This document shows positions 18,057 through 26,716 of a stretch of 64,000 nucleotides of DNA, piece by piece. A model generated the notes under the pieces. The model made no database searches. It had not been told where the DNA came from and worked only from the letters and a program-made list of their open reading frames with translations. The position numbers and the translations under genes were made by a program. The stretch is from Salmonella enterica subsp. houtenae serovar Houten (GTDB lineage Bacteria; Pseudomonadota; Gammaproteobacteria; Enterobacterales; Enterobacteriaceae), in the NCBI GenBank assembly GCA_900478215.1, contig LS483478.1, positions 2,542,001-2,606,000 on the forward strand, read 5' to 3'. How positions within the stretch are numbered: the stretch's first letter is position 1; every line of letters begins with the position of its first letter.

Positions 18057-19392
18057 CAGCCGCCCCCGTTTGCTGGAAAGGATAAACCGCCCCCAAATCA
18101 AGCAATCGCGTTAATGCATCCAGCGCCTCCCGGCCTTCTCGCAATAATAACGGATCGGCAAGATCGGCGGCGGTCAGGCGATCGCGATAATAACGATCCG
18201 CCCACGCGTTGAGGGCCGTAAACAGAACGTCATTCATCATTACCGCTGGATTCACCGCCCGTTGTTCTTCTTCTGTTAACACCACGCGTAATCGCAGACA
18301 GGCCGGGCCGCCGCCGTTGGCCATACTTTCTCGCAAATCAAACACCTGCATCGCGCTGATGGGATTATCCTCCGCCACCAGCTTATTCAGATAGCGCCAG
18401 ACGCCGACATGGTCCTGACATTCCCGCGGCAACACTAACAGCATTGAGCCGTCGTCACGGCTTAGTAACTGACTATTAAACAGGTAGGTCGCCACAGCAT
18501 CTGGTACGGAAACCTCGTTGGCGGGTACCTCTATCGCCATAAAACCGTCAACGCGCGTACGCAACTGATTAATGAGCATTTCCTGCCGGGCAAACGCCGC
18601 TTCGTGACAAAACAATACCTGTCGATTCGAGACGGCGATGACATCATTATGGAATACGCCTTGATCGATGACCTCCGGGTTTTGCTGAGCAAAGATAACC
18701 TGTTGCGGACTCACCTGATTGAGACGAGCCACGGCCTCGCTGGCTTCGCGGGTCTGGCGCGCCGGATAACGAGCGGGTCGCGTTTCATTCTCCTCCTCTC
18801 GCCCATAGACAAAAAGCTGCACGCCTGCCGAACCATACTCGCCGCCAAGACGGTTATGATTCGCCGCGCCTTCATCTCCCAATAATGCGACCTGCGGTAA
18901 CGCGCTATGCACTGAAAACTGGCTTTCATCGCGAAATATGGCGCGTAGCAGCGCTTCGGTAACAGGCGCCTCAAGCGAGCGATGAAATTTATTGTTTAAA
19001 TTCGCCACCGTCAGGTGAACTTTCCCGTCCAGCGCGTCTGCCGATGGGCAAACCGTCGCCGCATTCGCAACCCACATTGGCGACGCGGAACTCACGCTGG
19101 AAAGCCAGCGTGGCGCCTGACGCGCAACCTTATCCAGAATCTGCTCATCGCTACCCGTGAAGCCGAGCTGACGCAACGCCGGAATAAAAGGCCGCTCATG
19201 CGGCGGGATCACAGCCTGGGGAAAACCGGCGTCCGCCAGAGCTTTCATCTTTAGCAGCCCCTGCTTTACCGCCAGACGAGGGTTCGACACCTGAAAACGG
19301 TGGCGGGTCGAGGCCTCATTGCCGAAGGATAGCCCGGCATAATGGTGTGTAAGCCCCACCAGTCCGTCAAAATTCACTTCACACGCCGTCAT
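18049..19392 (-). CDS. astB: Succinylarginine dihydrolase AstB
   Basis: 447 residues of the amidinotransferase (guanidino-modifying) fold. It hydrolyses N2-succinylarginine to succinylornithine, two ammonia and CO2. Conserved parts include the N-terminal NFDGLVGLTHHYAGLSFGN, the catalytic His in FHNDVIAVSNRQVLF, and the C-terminal GGGPACLRLRV. The start overlaps the astD stop by 4 bases (ATGA), indicating coupled translation. Confidence 0.96.
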   Translation of the reverse strand: MTACEVNFDGLVGLTHHYAGLSFGNEASTRHRFQVSNPRLAVKQGLLKMKALADAGFPQAVIPPHERPFIPALRQLGFTGSDEQILDKVARQAPRWLSSVSSASPMWVANAATVCPSADALDGKVHLTVANLNNKFHRSLEAPVTEALLRAIFRDESQFSVHSALPQVALLGDEGAANHNRLGGEYGSAGVQLFVYGREEENETRPARYPARQTREASEAVARLNQVSPQQVIFAQQNPEVIDQGVFHNDVIAVSNRQVLFCHEAAFARQEMLINQLRTRVDGFMAIEVPANEVSVPDAVATYLFNSQLLSRDDGSMLLVLPRECQDHVGVWRYLNKLVAEDNPISAMQVFDLRESMANGGGPACLRLRVVLTEEEQRAVNPAVMMNDVLFTALNAWADRYYRDRLTAADLADPLLLREGREALDALTRLLDLGAVYPFQQTGAADG

Positions 19393-20867
19393 ACCGCCTC
19401 CCCGCGAGAAAAGTCGAGGCCGGGGCTTAATGTCGCAGGTAACGTCAGTTCAGGAGATTCCAGACTGGCCATCGGCCAGGCGCAATAATCGGCGGCATAC
19501 CAGGCGCTGGGCCGATAGTTGCCAGACGCGCCGACACCGCCAAACGGCGCAGTACTCGCCGCCCCCGTGAGCGGTTTATTCCAGTTAACGATCCCCGCCC
19601 GCGCCTCCAGCAAGAGCTGTTCAAACTGCGCGCGATCCGTCGACACCAGCCCACACGACAGGCCAAAACGGGTATTATTCGCCAGACGAATCGCCTCATC
19701 GAAGTGATCATAACGCCAGACGCTCAGCAGCGGACCAAACACCTCTTCATCCGGCACATCCGCGACGCCCGTCAGTTCAATGATGCCAGGCGTCAGCAGT
19801 GAGGTTCCCTCTTTGACCTTCCGCGGCATCAGTAACGTGCGTCCGCCTAATGCCTCTCGTTGACGCCAGGCCTCAATCACATGCTGCGCCGCCTGCGCTG
19901 AAATCAGTCCACCGATAAACGGCTGCGGATTGTCGTCCCATCTGCCGGGCTGCAGACGTCCGGCGACGTCAACCAGCCGCGCCAGAAATGCATCTCCCTG
20001 CGCGCCCTGTTTTACCAGAAGGCGTCGCGCGCAGGTACAGCGCTGTCCGGCGGTAATAAACGCCGATTGCAGCGTCAGATGTACCGCCGCATCCATATTT
20101 GCCGCATCCTCAATAATGAGCGGGTTGTTTCCGCCCATTTCAAGGGCCAGGATTTTTTCCGGCTGACCGGATAGCTGGCGATGAAGCTGATATCCGGTAC
20201 TGGCGCTGCCGGTAAACAGCAGTCCGTCGAGATCGTCGAGCGAACTCAGCGCTTGCCCGGTCTCCCGGCCGCCCTGCACCAGATTAAGAACGCCTGCCGG
20301 TAGCCCCGCCCGTTCCCAGAGTTTTATTACCGTTTCCCCGGTCCATGGCGTTAGCTCGCTAGGTTTGAAGATCAGCGTATTGCCTGCCAGCAACGCGGGC
20401 ACAATATGGCCATTCGGTAAATGGCCGGGAAAGTTATAAGGGCCGAATACCGCCAGCACACCGTGAGGACGATGGCGCAACGTCGCGGCACCATCGGCAA
20501 GTTCGTTTTTTTGTTCGCCTGTTCTGGCATGGTAAGCCTTAATCGAGATGGCAATCTTATTGATCATCGCCGTAACTTCCGTCGCCGCCTCCCAGCGTGG
20601 TTTACCGGTTTCACGGGCGATGACCGCCGTAAGATCGGCTTTATGCGCCTCCAGCAGGACGGCAAATTTCTCTACGATAGCCTGTCGCGCCGCAAAAGGC
20701 TGTCTGGCCCAGCGAGGAAACGCCGCGCGCGCCGCCTGACAGGCCTCGGAGACCTGCGCCGCATCAGCGTCATTCCCCTGCCAAAGTCTCTCCGCGCTCA
20801 CCGGATTAGTTTTGCTGCGACGTTCGCCCTGACCGGTTATCCAGTCGCCGTTTATCCATAGCGTCAT
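19389..20867 (-). CDS. astD: N-succinylglutamate 5-semialdehyde dehydrogenase AstD
   Basis: 492 residues of the NAD-dependent aldehyde dehydrogenase family, which oxidises succinylglutamate semialdehyde to succinylglutamate. Glu243 in LEMGGNNP and the catalytic Cys (277 or 279) in AGQRCTCARR are present, and NAD binding is in FTGSASTG. MTLWINGDW at 20867 is the family start. It overlaps astA by 4 bases. Confidence 0.96.
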   Translation of the reverse strand: MTLWINGDWITGQGERRSKTNPVSAERLWQGNDADAAQVSEACQAARAAFPRWARQPFAARQAIVEKFAVLLEAHKADLTAVIARETGKPRWEAATEVTAMINKIAISIKAYHARTGEQKNELADGAATLRHRPHGVLAVFGPYNFPGHLPNGHIVPALLAGNTLIFKPSELTPWTGETVIKLWERAGLPAGVLNLVQGGRETGQALSSLDDLDGLLFTGSASTGYQLHRQLSGQPEKILALEMGGNNPLIIEDAANMDAAVHLTLQSAFITAGQRCTCARRLLVKQGAQGDAFLARLVDVAGRLQPGRWDDNPQPFIGGLISAQAAQHVIEAWRQREALGGRTLLMPRKVKEGTSLLTPGIIELTGVADVPDEEVFGPLLSVWRYDHFDEAIRLANNTRFGLSCGLVSTDRAQFEQLLLEARAGIVNWNKPLTGAASTAPFGGVGASGNYRPSAWYAADYCAWPMASLESPELTLPATLSPGLDFSRGEAV

Positions 20868-21898
20868 ACGGTTTTCTCCTCTGCGCAAAGACGTACCAGC
20901 CGAACGGGGTCGCCCGCGCGACATTTCAGCGCATCCAACTGCGCGGCGGTAAGTACAAGTCGTGAAGTCTGCGGATCGGCGCGCACCAGCGCGGCCCGAA
21001 AGTGATGATAGTTTTCATTGGCAACCAGACATGCCGGATAGTCGCCAGGCGCAGGTTGCCCTTCCACGACCTCCACCAGTCGGCTTTTACGAATGGCCCG
21101 CACGCGGTCAATATCACACTCCAGCGTCGGGCCGCCGTCGAAGATGTCGATATAGTGGCGATAGCGAAAGCCTTCCTTTTCCAGCACCGCGCGGGCTGGC
21201 GCCGTTTGCGGGTGGACTTCGCCAATCACGGCCTGTGCCTCTTCAGATAAGAAATGGGTATAGATAGGATGTTTGGGCATCAGCTCGGCGATAAACGCTT
21301 TTTGCCCGGTACCGCATAAAAAATCCGCCCGGCTGAAATCCATAGAAAAAAAGCGTTTGCCGAGACTTTGCCAGAAGGGAGAATAACCGTGCTCGTCAAT
21401 GACGCCGCGCATTTCCGCCACCACTTTCTCATTGAATTTATCGCGAAACGCCGCCATAAACATAAAGCGCGATTTTGACAACAAGTAGCCATTACCCTCT
21501 TTACGCCATTCGGGATCGAGAAACAGCGTGCAAAGTTCACTGCTGCCGGTGTGATCATTACTCAGGAATAATGTTGGCAACGCGTTATATACATTCAGCT
21601 CTTTAGAGGCATGAACCAACGTACCGACACGATAGTTATACCAGGGGTCGTTAAGGCCGACCGCGACCTCAATGGCGCAGATCCCGCCGACCTCTCCCGT
21701 TTCACTGTCCTCGAGAACGAATACATACCCTTGCTCGCTTTTTGGCAGAGAGCCGGACCAGGTTTTTAGCGCGCGTTCAATGCGGGCCGCCAGCGTCGCT
21801 TCATTTGCCGGTAGCGAGGTTAAGCCGCCGCCTGTTTTGCCTGCAAGCTGCATCAGCGCGGCGATATCCGCATGTTCGACAAGACGAATCACCCGCAT
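20864..21898 (-). CDS. astA: Arginine N-succinyltransferase AstA
   Basis: 344 residues, the first enzyme of the ammonia-producing arginine catabolic pathway; it transfers succinyl from succinyl-CoA to arginine. The fold is GNAT-like, with LCTLFLDPEWRKEGNGYLLSK as the acyl-CoA binding strand and loop, and GRPTLECDI-type segment FDGGPTLECDID later. Met at 21898 (MRVIRLVEHADI) gives the E. coli length; it overlaps the astC stop by 10 bases. Confidence 0.95.
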   Translation of the reverse strand: MRVIRLVEHADIAALMQLAGKTGGGLTSLPANEATLAARIERALKTWSGSLPKSEQGYVFVLEDSETGEVGGICAIEVAVGLNDPWYNYRVGTLVHASKELNVYNALPTLFLSNDHTGSSELCTLFLDPEWRKEGNGYLLSKSRFMFMAAFRDKFNEKVVAEMRGVIDEHGYSPFWQSLGKRFFSMDFSRADFLCGTGQKAFIAELMPKHPIYTHFLSEEAQAVIGEVHPQTAPARAVLEKEGFRYRHYIDIFDGGPTLECDIDRVRAIRKSRLVEVVEGQPAPGDYPACLVANENYHHFRAALVRADPQTSRLVLTAAQLDALKCRAGDPVRLVRLCAEEKTV

Positions 21899-23115
21899 GA
21901 TGCGCCTCCCGTCTGAATGCGTTCGCACGCCAGGGCAAAACGATCAAGCCCGGTGGCTATCTCCTCGTCGCTCACATTTAACGCTGGCGCAAAACGCACC
22001 ACGTCGCCGCCGGCGATAAGCACCATGACGCCTGCCTTTGCCGCTTCCTGGGCGATGAGTTTGGCTTTTCCGGCAAACTCCGCCTGTAGCGCACAGCCAA
22101 GCAGTAGCCCCAGCCCGCGAATTTCACTGAACATACCAAAACGTTCATTAAGTGTATTTAGACGTTTAATAAACGCATCGTGGCGCTGTCTGACGCCGTT
22201 TTGCATCCCCGGCGTATTGATGATATCCAGCACTTTTCCGGCAACTGCCGTCGCCAGCGGATTACCGCCGTAGGTGGTGCCATGCGTGCCTGGCGTCATG
22301 ACGCTGGCATAGTCTTGCGTGGTTAACATCGCGCCGATCGGGAAGCCGCCGCCCAACGCTTTAGCGGTCGTCAGGATATCGGGCGTAACGCCATAATGCA
22401 TATATGCATACAGTTCGCCGGTACGTCCGACGCCCGTCTGCACCTCATCAAAAATCAGTAACGCCTGATGCCGGTCGCACAATTCACGCAGCCCCTGCAA
22501 AAAGGCTTTCGTGGCGGGGATCACGCCGCCCTCACCCTGCACAGGCTCTACAATCACGGCGCAGGTATTGTCATCAATGAGCGCGCTGGCGGAGTTCAGA
22601 TCGTTATAGGCTGCATGACGAATATCCGGCGGCAGCGGCGCAAAGTCCTGTGAATAGGTGGGTTGGCCACCAGCGCTGACGGTAAAGAGCGTGCGACCAT
22701 GGAACGCGTTTTTAAAGGCCACAATGCCGCTTTTATGATTGCCGACACGATCGTGGGCATATTTGCGCGCCAGTTTTAACGCTGCTTCATTTGCTTCAGC
22801 CCCTGAATTACAAAAGAAAACGCGTTCGGCAAAGGTAGCGTCGATAAGTTTTTTCGCCAGTCGCAGCGCCGGTTCATTGGTATAACCGTTCCCGGTATGC
22901 CAAAAACGGCTCGCCTGTTCATTTAACGCCTCGCGCAGCGCCGGATGTGCATGTCCCAATGCGTTGACCGCTATCCCGCCAGCAAAATCAATGTACTCTT
23001 TCCCCTGCTGATCCCACAGGCGTGAGCCTTCTCCGCGTACGGGAATAAAAGGCGCGGGAACATACACCGGCACCATCCATTCATCAAAGTTTTCACGCGT
23101 AACTGACAGAGACAT
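21889..23115 (-). CDS. astC: Succinylornithine transaminase AstC
   Basis: 408 residues of the class III aminotransferases and the first gene of the ast operon. It converts succinylornithine plus 2-oxoglutarate to the semialdehyde and glutamate; it can also replace ArgD. The PLP lysine is Lys252 in TTAKALGGGFPIG, and FDEVQTGVGRTG is the conserved PLP pocket. A sigma-54 type promoter lies about 75 bases upstream, in line with nitrogen control of the operon. Confidence 0.96.
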   Translation of the reverse strand: MSLSVTRENFDEWMVPVYVPAPFIPVRGEGSRLWDQQGKEYIDFAGGIAVNALGHAHPALREALNEQASRFWHTGNGYTNEPALRLAKKLIDATFAERVFFCNSGAEANEAALKLARKYAHDRVGNHKSGIVAFKNAFHGRTLFTVSAGGQPTYSQDFAPLPPDIRHAAYNDLNSASALIDDNTCAVIVEPVQGEGGVIPATKAFLQGLRELCDRHQALLIFDEVQTGVGRTGELYAYMHYGVTPDILTTAKALGGGFPIGAMLTTQDYASVMTPGTHGTTYGGNPLATAVAGKVLDIINTPGMQNGVRQRHDAFIKRLNTLNERFGMFSEIRGLGLLLGCALQAEFAGKAKLIAQEAAKAGVMVLIAGGDVVRFAPALNVSDEEIATGLDRFALACERIQTGGASCG

Positions 23116-23188
23116 AGCGACCCCTTTTAGTAAAAATAAAGTTATTTATATGTTAATTAATGTGGGTGTTTGCGCTGTAAATGTAGAT

Positions 23189-23204
23189 TGCAGCGTTCGT
23201 GCCA
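23189..23204 (-). promoter_or_regulatory. Sigma-54 type promoter of astCADBE
   Basis: Minus strand TGGCACGAACGCTGCA: the -24 element TGGCAC and the -12 element GC are correctly spaced; TTGC is CTGC here. In E. coli and Salmonella this operon needs sigma-54 and NtrC under nitrogen starvation. The predicted start is near 23178, about 62 bases before astC. NtrC sites were not identified by eye. Confidence 0.78.
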
Positions 23205-23560
23205 GCCAGCGTTAAAATTGCATAAACGGAAGTGATGGACGGTAAATCAACGGGTTATAGCGTAGCGATATTCACTTTTACTGCATGAAAAGTGAATATT
23301 TCCGCATAATCGGTGGCTTAAAAGAGGAAAAAGCGAAATATTATTCAGTTGCCAAATATAATTCTGGAATTGTGATCTTATACGAAATTTACTGGAAATT
23401 ACCGCCCCTTTCTGGCGCATCTGCACTCAAACCGCGCCATTTTTGCTTTATAGAAAACACCATACGTTTCCATTGGCCGAATCTGACGATGAGTGGCAGC
23501 CACCCGGTAAAATTTCTGCTACCATCCCAACACGATTCACCTTGCAAAGTGGCAGTGACT
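23205..23560. other. astC-xthA divergent region, upstream part
   Basis: About 356 bases between the ast promoter and xthA. The frame of xthA stays open upstream to 23285 and would add 92 residues, but those residues have no similarity to any exonuclease III and the conserved start is at 23561. It probably carries ast activator sites and the xthA promoter; neither was resolved. Confidence 0.5.
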
Positions 23561-24367
23561 ATGAAATTTGTCTCTTTTAATATCAACGGCCTGCGCGCCC
23601 GCCCCCATCAGCTTGAAGCGATTGTCGAAAAACACCAGCCCGATGTGATCGGTCTACAGGAGACAAAAGTCCACGACGAAATGTTCCCGCTCAAAGAAGT
23701 CGCGAAGTTGGGCTATAACGTTTTCTATCATGGACAAAAAGGCCATTACGGCGTCGCGCTGTTAACAAAAGCCACGCCAATTTCCGTCAGGCGCGGTTTC
23801 CCGAATGATGGCGAAGAGGCGCAACGCCGCATTATCATGGCGGAAATCCCCTCGCCGCTGGGTAATATCACCGTCATTAACGGCTATTTCCCGCAGGGGG
23901 AAAGTCGGGATCATCCGTTGAAGTTCCCCGCGAAAGCGCAGTTTTACCAGAACTTGCAAAACTATCTGGAAACGGAACTCAAATGCGATAATCCGGTATT
24001 AATTATGGGCGACATGAATATCAGCCCGACCGATCTGGATATTGGCATCGGCGAAGAGAACCGCAAACGCTGGCTGCGTACCGGTAAATGCTCCTTCCTG
24101 CCGGAGGAGCGTGAATGGATGTCGCGGTTACTGAAGTGGGGATTAGTGGACACGTTCCGTCAGGCGAATCCGGAAACGACGGATAAATTTTCGTGGTTTG
24201 ATTACCGTTCTAAAGGTTTCGTGGATAATCGCGGACTGCGCATCGATCTTTTGCTGGCAAGCGCTCCGCTGGCGGAACGTTGCGCAGAAACCGGTATTGA
24301 CTACGACATTCGCAGTATGGAGAAACCCTCCGACCATGCGCCGGTCTGGGCGACGTTTCGTGTTTGA
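23561..24367 (+). CDS. xthA: Exonuclease III
   Basis: 268 residues, the major apurinic/apyrimidinic endonuclease and 3'-repair exonuclease. Metal ligand Glu34 is in GLQETKV, the catalytic pair is in MGDMNISPTD (Asp151, Asn153), and the C-terminal SDHAPVWATF carries the His (about 259). The ATG at 23561 gives MKFVSFNINGLRAR, the exact family start. It diverges from astC and is followed by nudG in the same direction. Confidence 0.97.
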   Translation: MKFVSFNINGLRARPHQLEAIVEKHQPDVIGLQETKVHDEMFPLKEVAKLGYNVFYHGQKGHYGVALLTKATPISVRRGFPNDGEEAQRRIIMAEIPSPLGNITVINGYFPQGESRDHPLKFPAKAQFYQNLQNYLETELKCDNPVLIMGDMNISPTDLDIGIGEENRKRWLRTGKCSFLPEEREWMSRLLKWGLVDTFRQANPETTDKFSWFDYRSKGFVDNRGLRIDLLLASAPLAERCAETGIDYDIRSMEKPSDHAPVWATFRV

Positions 24368-24391
24368 TTCCGCTATCTGATTAACCGTAAG

Positions 24392-24417
24392 GCCGGGATA
24401 GCGCGCTGCTTCCCGGC
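24392..24417. repeat. GCCGGGA/TCCCGGC hairpin between xthA and nudG
   Basis: Seven-base complementary arms flank a 12-base loop. It resembles a decayed REP unit and may form the xthA 3' end. Confidence 0.5.
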
Positions 24418-24439
24418 AGGAATAACGCCCTTAACGACA

Positions 24440-24856
24440 ATGTTAAAAAAACTCGATGTTGTTGCCGCCATCATTGAACGCGACGACAAAATTCTGCTGG
24501 CTCAGCGCCCAGGTCATGCGGATCAAGCCGGTTTATGGGAGTTTGCCGGGGGTAAAGTCGAACCCGGCGAAACCCAGCCGCAGGCGCTTATCCGCGAGCT
24601 ACGCGAAGAGTTAGGGATTGACGCCACGCCCGGCGTCTATATCGCCAGCCATCAACGCGACGTGTCTGGCCGACGGATTCATTTGCACGCCTGGCATGTG
24701 CCTGCGTTTAACGGTCTGCTACGTGCGCTGGAACATCAGGCATTAGTCTGGTGTACGCCGGAAGAGGCGTTGGAGTACCCCCTCTCCCCGGCGGATATTC
24801 CGCTATTGCAGGCGTTTATGGCTTTACGCGACGCCAGACTAACGGATTCGTGCTGA
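24440..24856 (+). CDS. nudG: CTP/5-methyl-dCTP pyrophosphohydrolase NudG
   Basis: 138 residues, a Nudix hydrolase that sanitises pyrimidine nucleotides such as 5-hydroxy-CTP and 2-hydroxy-dATP. The full Nudix box spans residues 38-60 (GKVEPGE, seven residues, RELREELGI). Its 3' end overlaps that of convergent ynjH by 41 bases. Confidence 0.94.
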   Translation: MLKKLDVVAAIIERDDKILLAQRPGHADQAGLWEFAGGKVEPGETQPQALIRELREELGIDATPGVYIASHQRDVSGRRIHLHAWHVPAFNGLLRALEHQALVWCTPEEALEYPLSPADIPLLQAFMALRDARLTDSC

Positions 24857-25091
24857 TGGTTTTTTCGTCACGCTGGCACTGGAGCACTACCCCTTCCACT
24901 TTTATTACCGCACCTTCGGAGTAATTCTGATCCTGGTAAACGCAGCACTGAATGCAGGGCTGGGACGACTGACCACGCGTACTAAAAACTTCCGGCGGGA
25001 CACTCACCTGGATATCAGGACGACTGTTCTGGTTTGCCAGCGCGACCATTGGCATTACCACCATCACGGCGACCACAAGGCTTCGGCGCAT
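24816..25091 (-). CDS. ynjH: YnjH, DUF1496 exported protein
   Basis: 91 residues with an N-terminal signal peptide (MRRSLVVAVMVVMPMVALA, cleavage about 19), so probably periplasmic. Three Cys residues sit in a short CIQCCVYQDQNYSEGAVI block followed by VEGVVLQC, the DUF1496 pattern. The minus-strand message overlaps the end of nudG. Function is unknown; the paired cysteines suggest a disulfide or metal site, which is inference. Confidence 0.9.
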   Translation of the reverse strand: MRRSLVVAVMVVMPMVALANQNSRPDIQVSVPPEVFSTRGQSSQPCIQCCVYQDQNYSEGAVIKVEGVVLQCQRDEKTISTNPLVWRRVKP

Positions 25092-25329
25092 AGGATTTCC
25101 TTATTTTTCTGGACATATCCTCACTATAACGGTAAGCCGCCGCGAAAACTTTAATCCTCTTTCGTCATCACGTTTAGTTATGACCCTCACCCCGTTATGA
25201 ATTTACTTAGCGGCGTCATTTTTTTCTTGCTTACCGTCACATTGCTGATGGTATAGTCGAAAACTGCAAACACTTATTCTGATAACACGCAAATACAACC
25301 ACATTAATATATAAGAGGTTTTTATATCT

Positions 25330-26673
25330 ATGGATCAGACATGCTCTCTGGAATCGTTCCTCAACCATGTACAAAAGCGCGATCCGCATCAAACCGAGTT
25401 CGCGCAAGCCGTCCGTGAAGTCATGACCACCCTGTGGCCGTTTCTTGAACAAAACCCCCGTTACCGCCACATGTCTTTACTGGAACGTTTGGTTGAACCA
25501 GAGCGCGTGATCCAGTTTCGCGTAGTATGGCTGGACGACAAAAACCAGGTGCAGGTAAATCGCGCCTGGCGCGTGCAGTTCAACTCTGCTATCGGCCCCT
25601 ATAAAGGCGGTATGCGCTTCCATCCTTCGGTAAATCTTTCCATCCTTAAGTTCCTTGGCTTTGAGCAAACCTTTAAAAATGCCCTCACCACGTTGCCGAT
25701 GGGCGGCGGTAAAGGCGGCAGCGATTTCGATCCGAAAGGAAAAAGCGAAGGCGAAGTGATGCGTTTCTGCCAGGCGCTGATGACCGAACTGTATCGCCAC
25801 TTAGGGCCGGATACCGACGTGCCTGCCGGTGATATCGGCGTGGGCGGGCGCGAAGTGGGCTTTATGGCGGGAATGATGCGCAAGCTTTCCAATAACAGCG
25901 CCTGTGTCTTCACCGGCAAAGGGCTTTCCTTCGGCGGTAGCCTGATTCGCCCGGAGGCGACGGGCTATGGACTGGTCTACTTCACCGAAGCGATGCTTAA
26001 ACGTCATGGTCTCGGTTTTGAAGGGATGCGCGTCGCCGTGTCCGGCTCTGGCAACGTAGCGCAATACGCCATTGAGAAAGCGATGGCCTTTGGCGCGCGC
26101 GTGGTTACCGCGTCGGATTCGAGCGGGACGGTGGTCGATGAAAATGGCTTCACGCAAGAGAAGCTGGCACGTCTGTGTGAAATTAAAGCCAGCCGTGACG
26201 GTCGCGTCGCTGACTACGCCCGTGAGTTTGGGTTAACCTATCTGGAAGGCCAGCAGCCCTGGAGCGTACCGGTAGATATCGCCCTGCCATGCGCGACGCA
26301 GAATGAACTGGACGTTGACGCCGCGCGCGTACTGATTGCCAATGGCGTAAAAGCCGTGGCGGAAGGGGCAAATATGCCAACCACGATTGAAGCGACCGAT
26401 CTGTTCCTTGAGGCGGGCGTACTGTTTGCGCCGGGTAAAGCCGCCAACGCGGGCGGCGTGGCGACATCGGGGCTGGAAATGGCGCAGAACGCCGCGCGGT
26501 TGAGCTGGAAAGCTGAGAAAGTGGACGCCCGTCTGCATCACATTATGCTGGATATCCACCACGCCTGTGTAGAGTACGGCGGCGACAATAAGCATACCAA
26601 CTACGTTCAGGGCGCCAACATCGCCGGTTTCGTGAAAGTCGCCGACGCCATGCTGGCGCAGGGCGTCATTTAA
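25330..26673 (+). CDS. gdhA: NADP-specific glutamate dehydrogenase
   Basis: 447 residues, hexameric cytosolic enzyme that makes glutamate from 2-oxoglutarate and ammonia when ammonia is plentiful. The catalytic region PMGGGKGGSDFDPKG and the dinucleotide-binding GSGNVAQYA are present. The upstream 238 bases hold the promoter. A REP-like element separates it from convergent topB. Confidence 0.97.
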   Translation: MDQTCSLESFLNHVQKRDPHQTEFAQAVREVMTTLWPFLEQNPRYRHMSLLERLVEPERVIQFRVVWLDDKNQVQVNRAWRVQFNSAIGPYKGGMRFHPSVNLSILKFLGFEQTFKNALTTLPMGGGKGGSDFDPKGKSEGEVMRFCQALMTELYRHLGPDTDVPAGDIGVGGREVGFMAGMMRKLSNNSACVFTGKGLSFGGSLIRPEATGYGLVYFTEAMLKRHGLGFEGMRVAVSGSGNVAQYAIEKAMAFGARVVTASDSSGTVVDENGFTQEKLARLCEIKASRDGRVADYAREFGLTYLEGQQPWSVPVDIALPCATQNELDVDAARVLIANGVKAVAEGANMPTTIEATDLFLEAGVLFAPGKAANAGGVATSGLEMAQNAARLSWKAEKVDARLHHIMLDIHHACVEYGGDNKHTNYVQGANIAGFVKVADAMLAQGVI

Positions 26674-26678
26674 TCCGT

Positions 26679-26716
26679 CGTCAGGCCAGATGGCTTTACG
26701 CTTATTCGGCCTGACG
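26679..26716. repeat. REP-like element between gdhA and topB
   Basis: GTCAGGCCAGATGGC and GCTTATTCGGCCTGAC form a long imperfect hairpin with the REP head and tail pattern. It lies between convergent genes and probably acts as a bidirectional 3' boundary. Confidence 0.7.

Noticed and set aside
23285..23560. N-terminal extension of xthA
   Set aside because: Frame is open, but exonuclease III is conserved from MKFVSFN onwards and the extension matches nothing.
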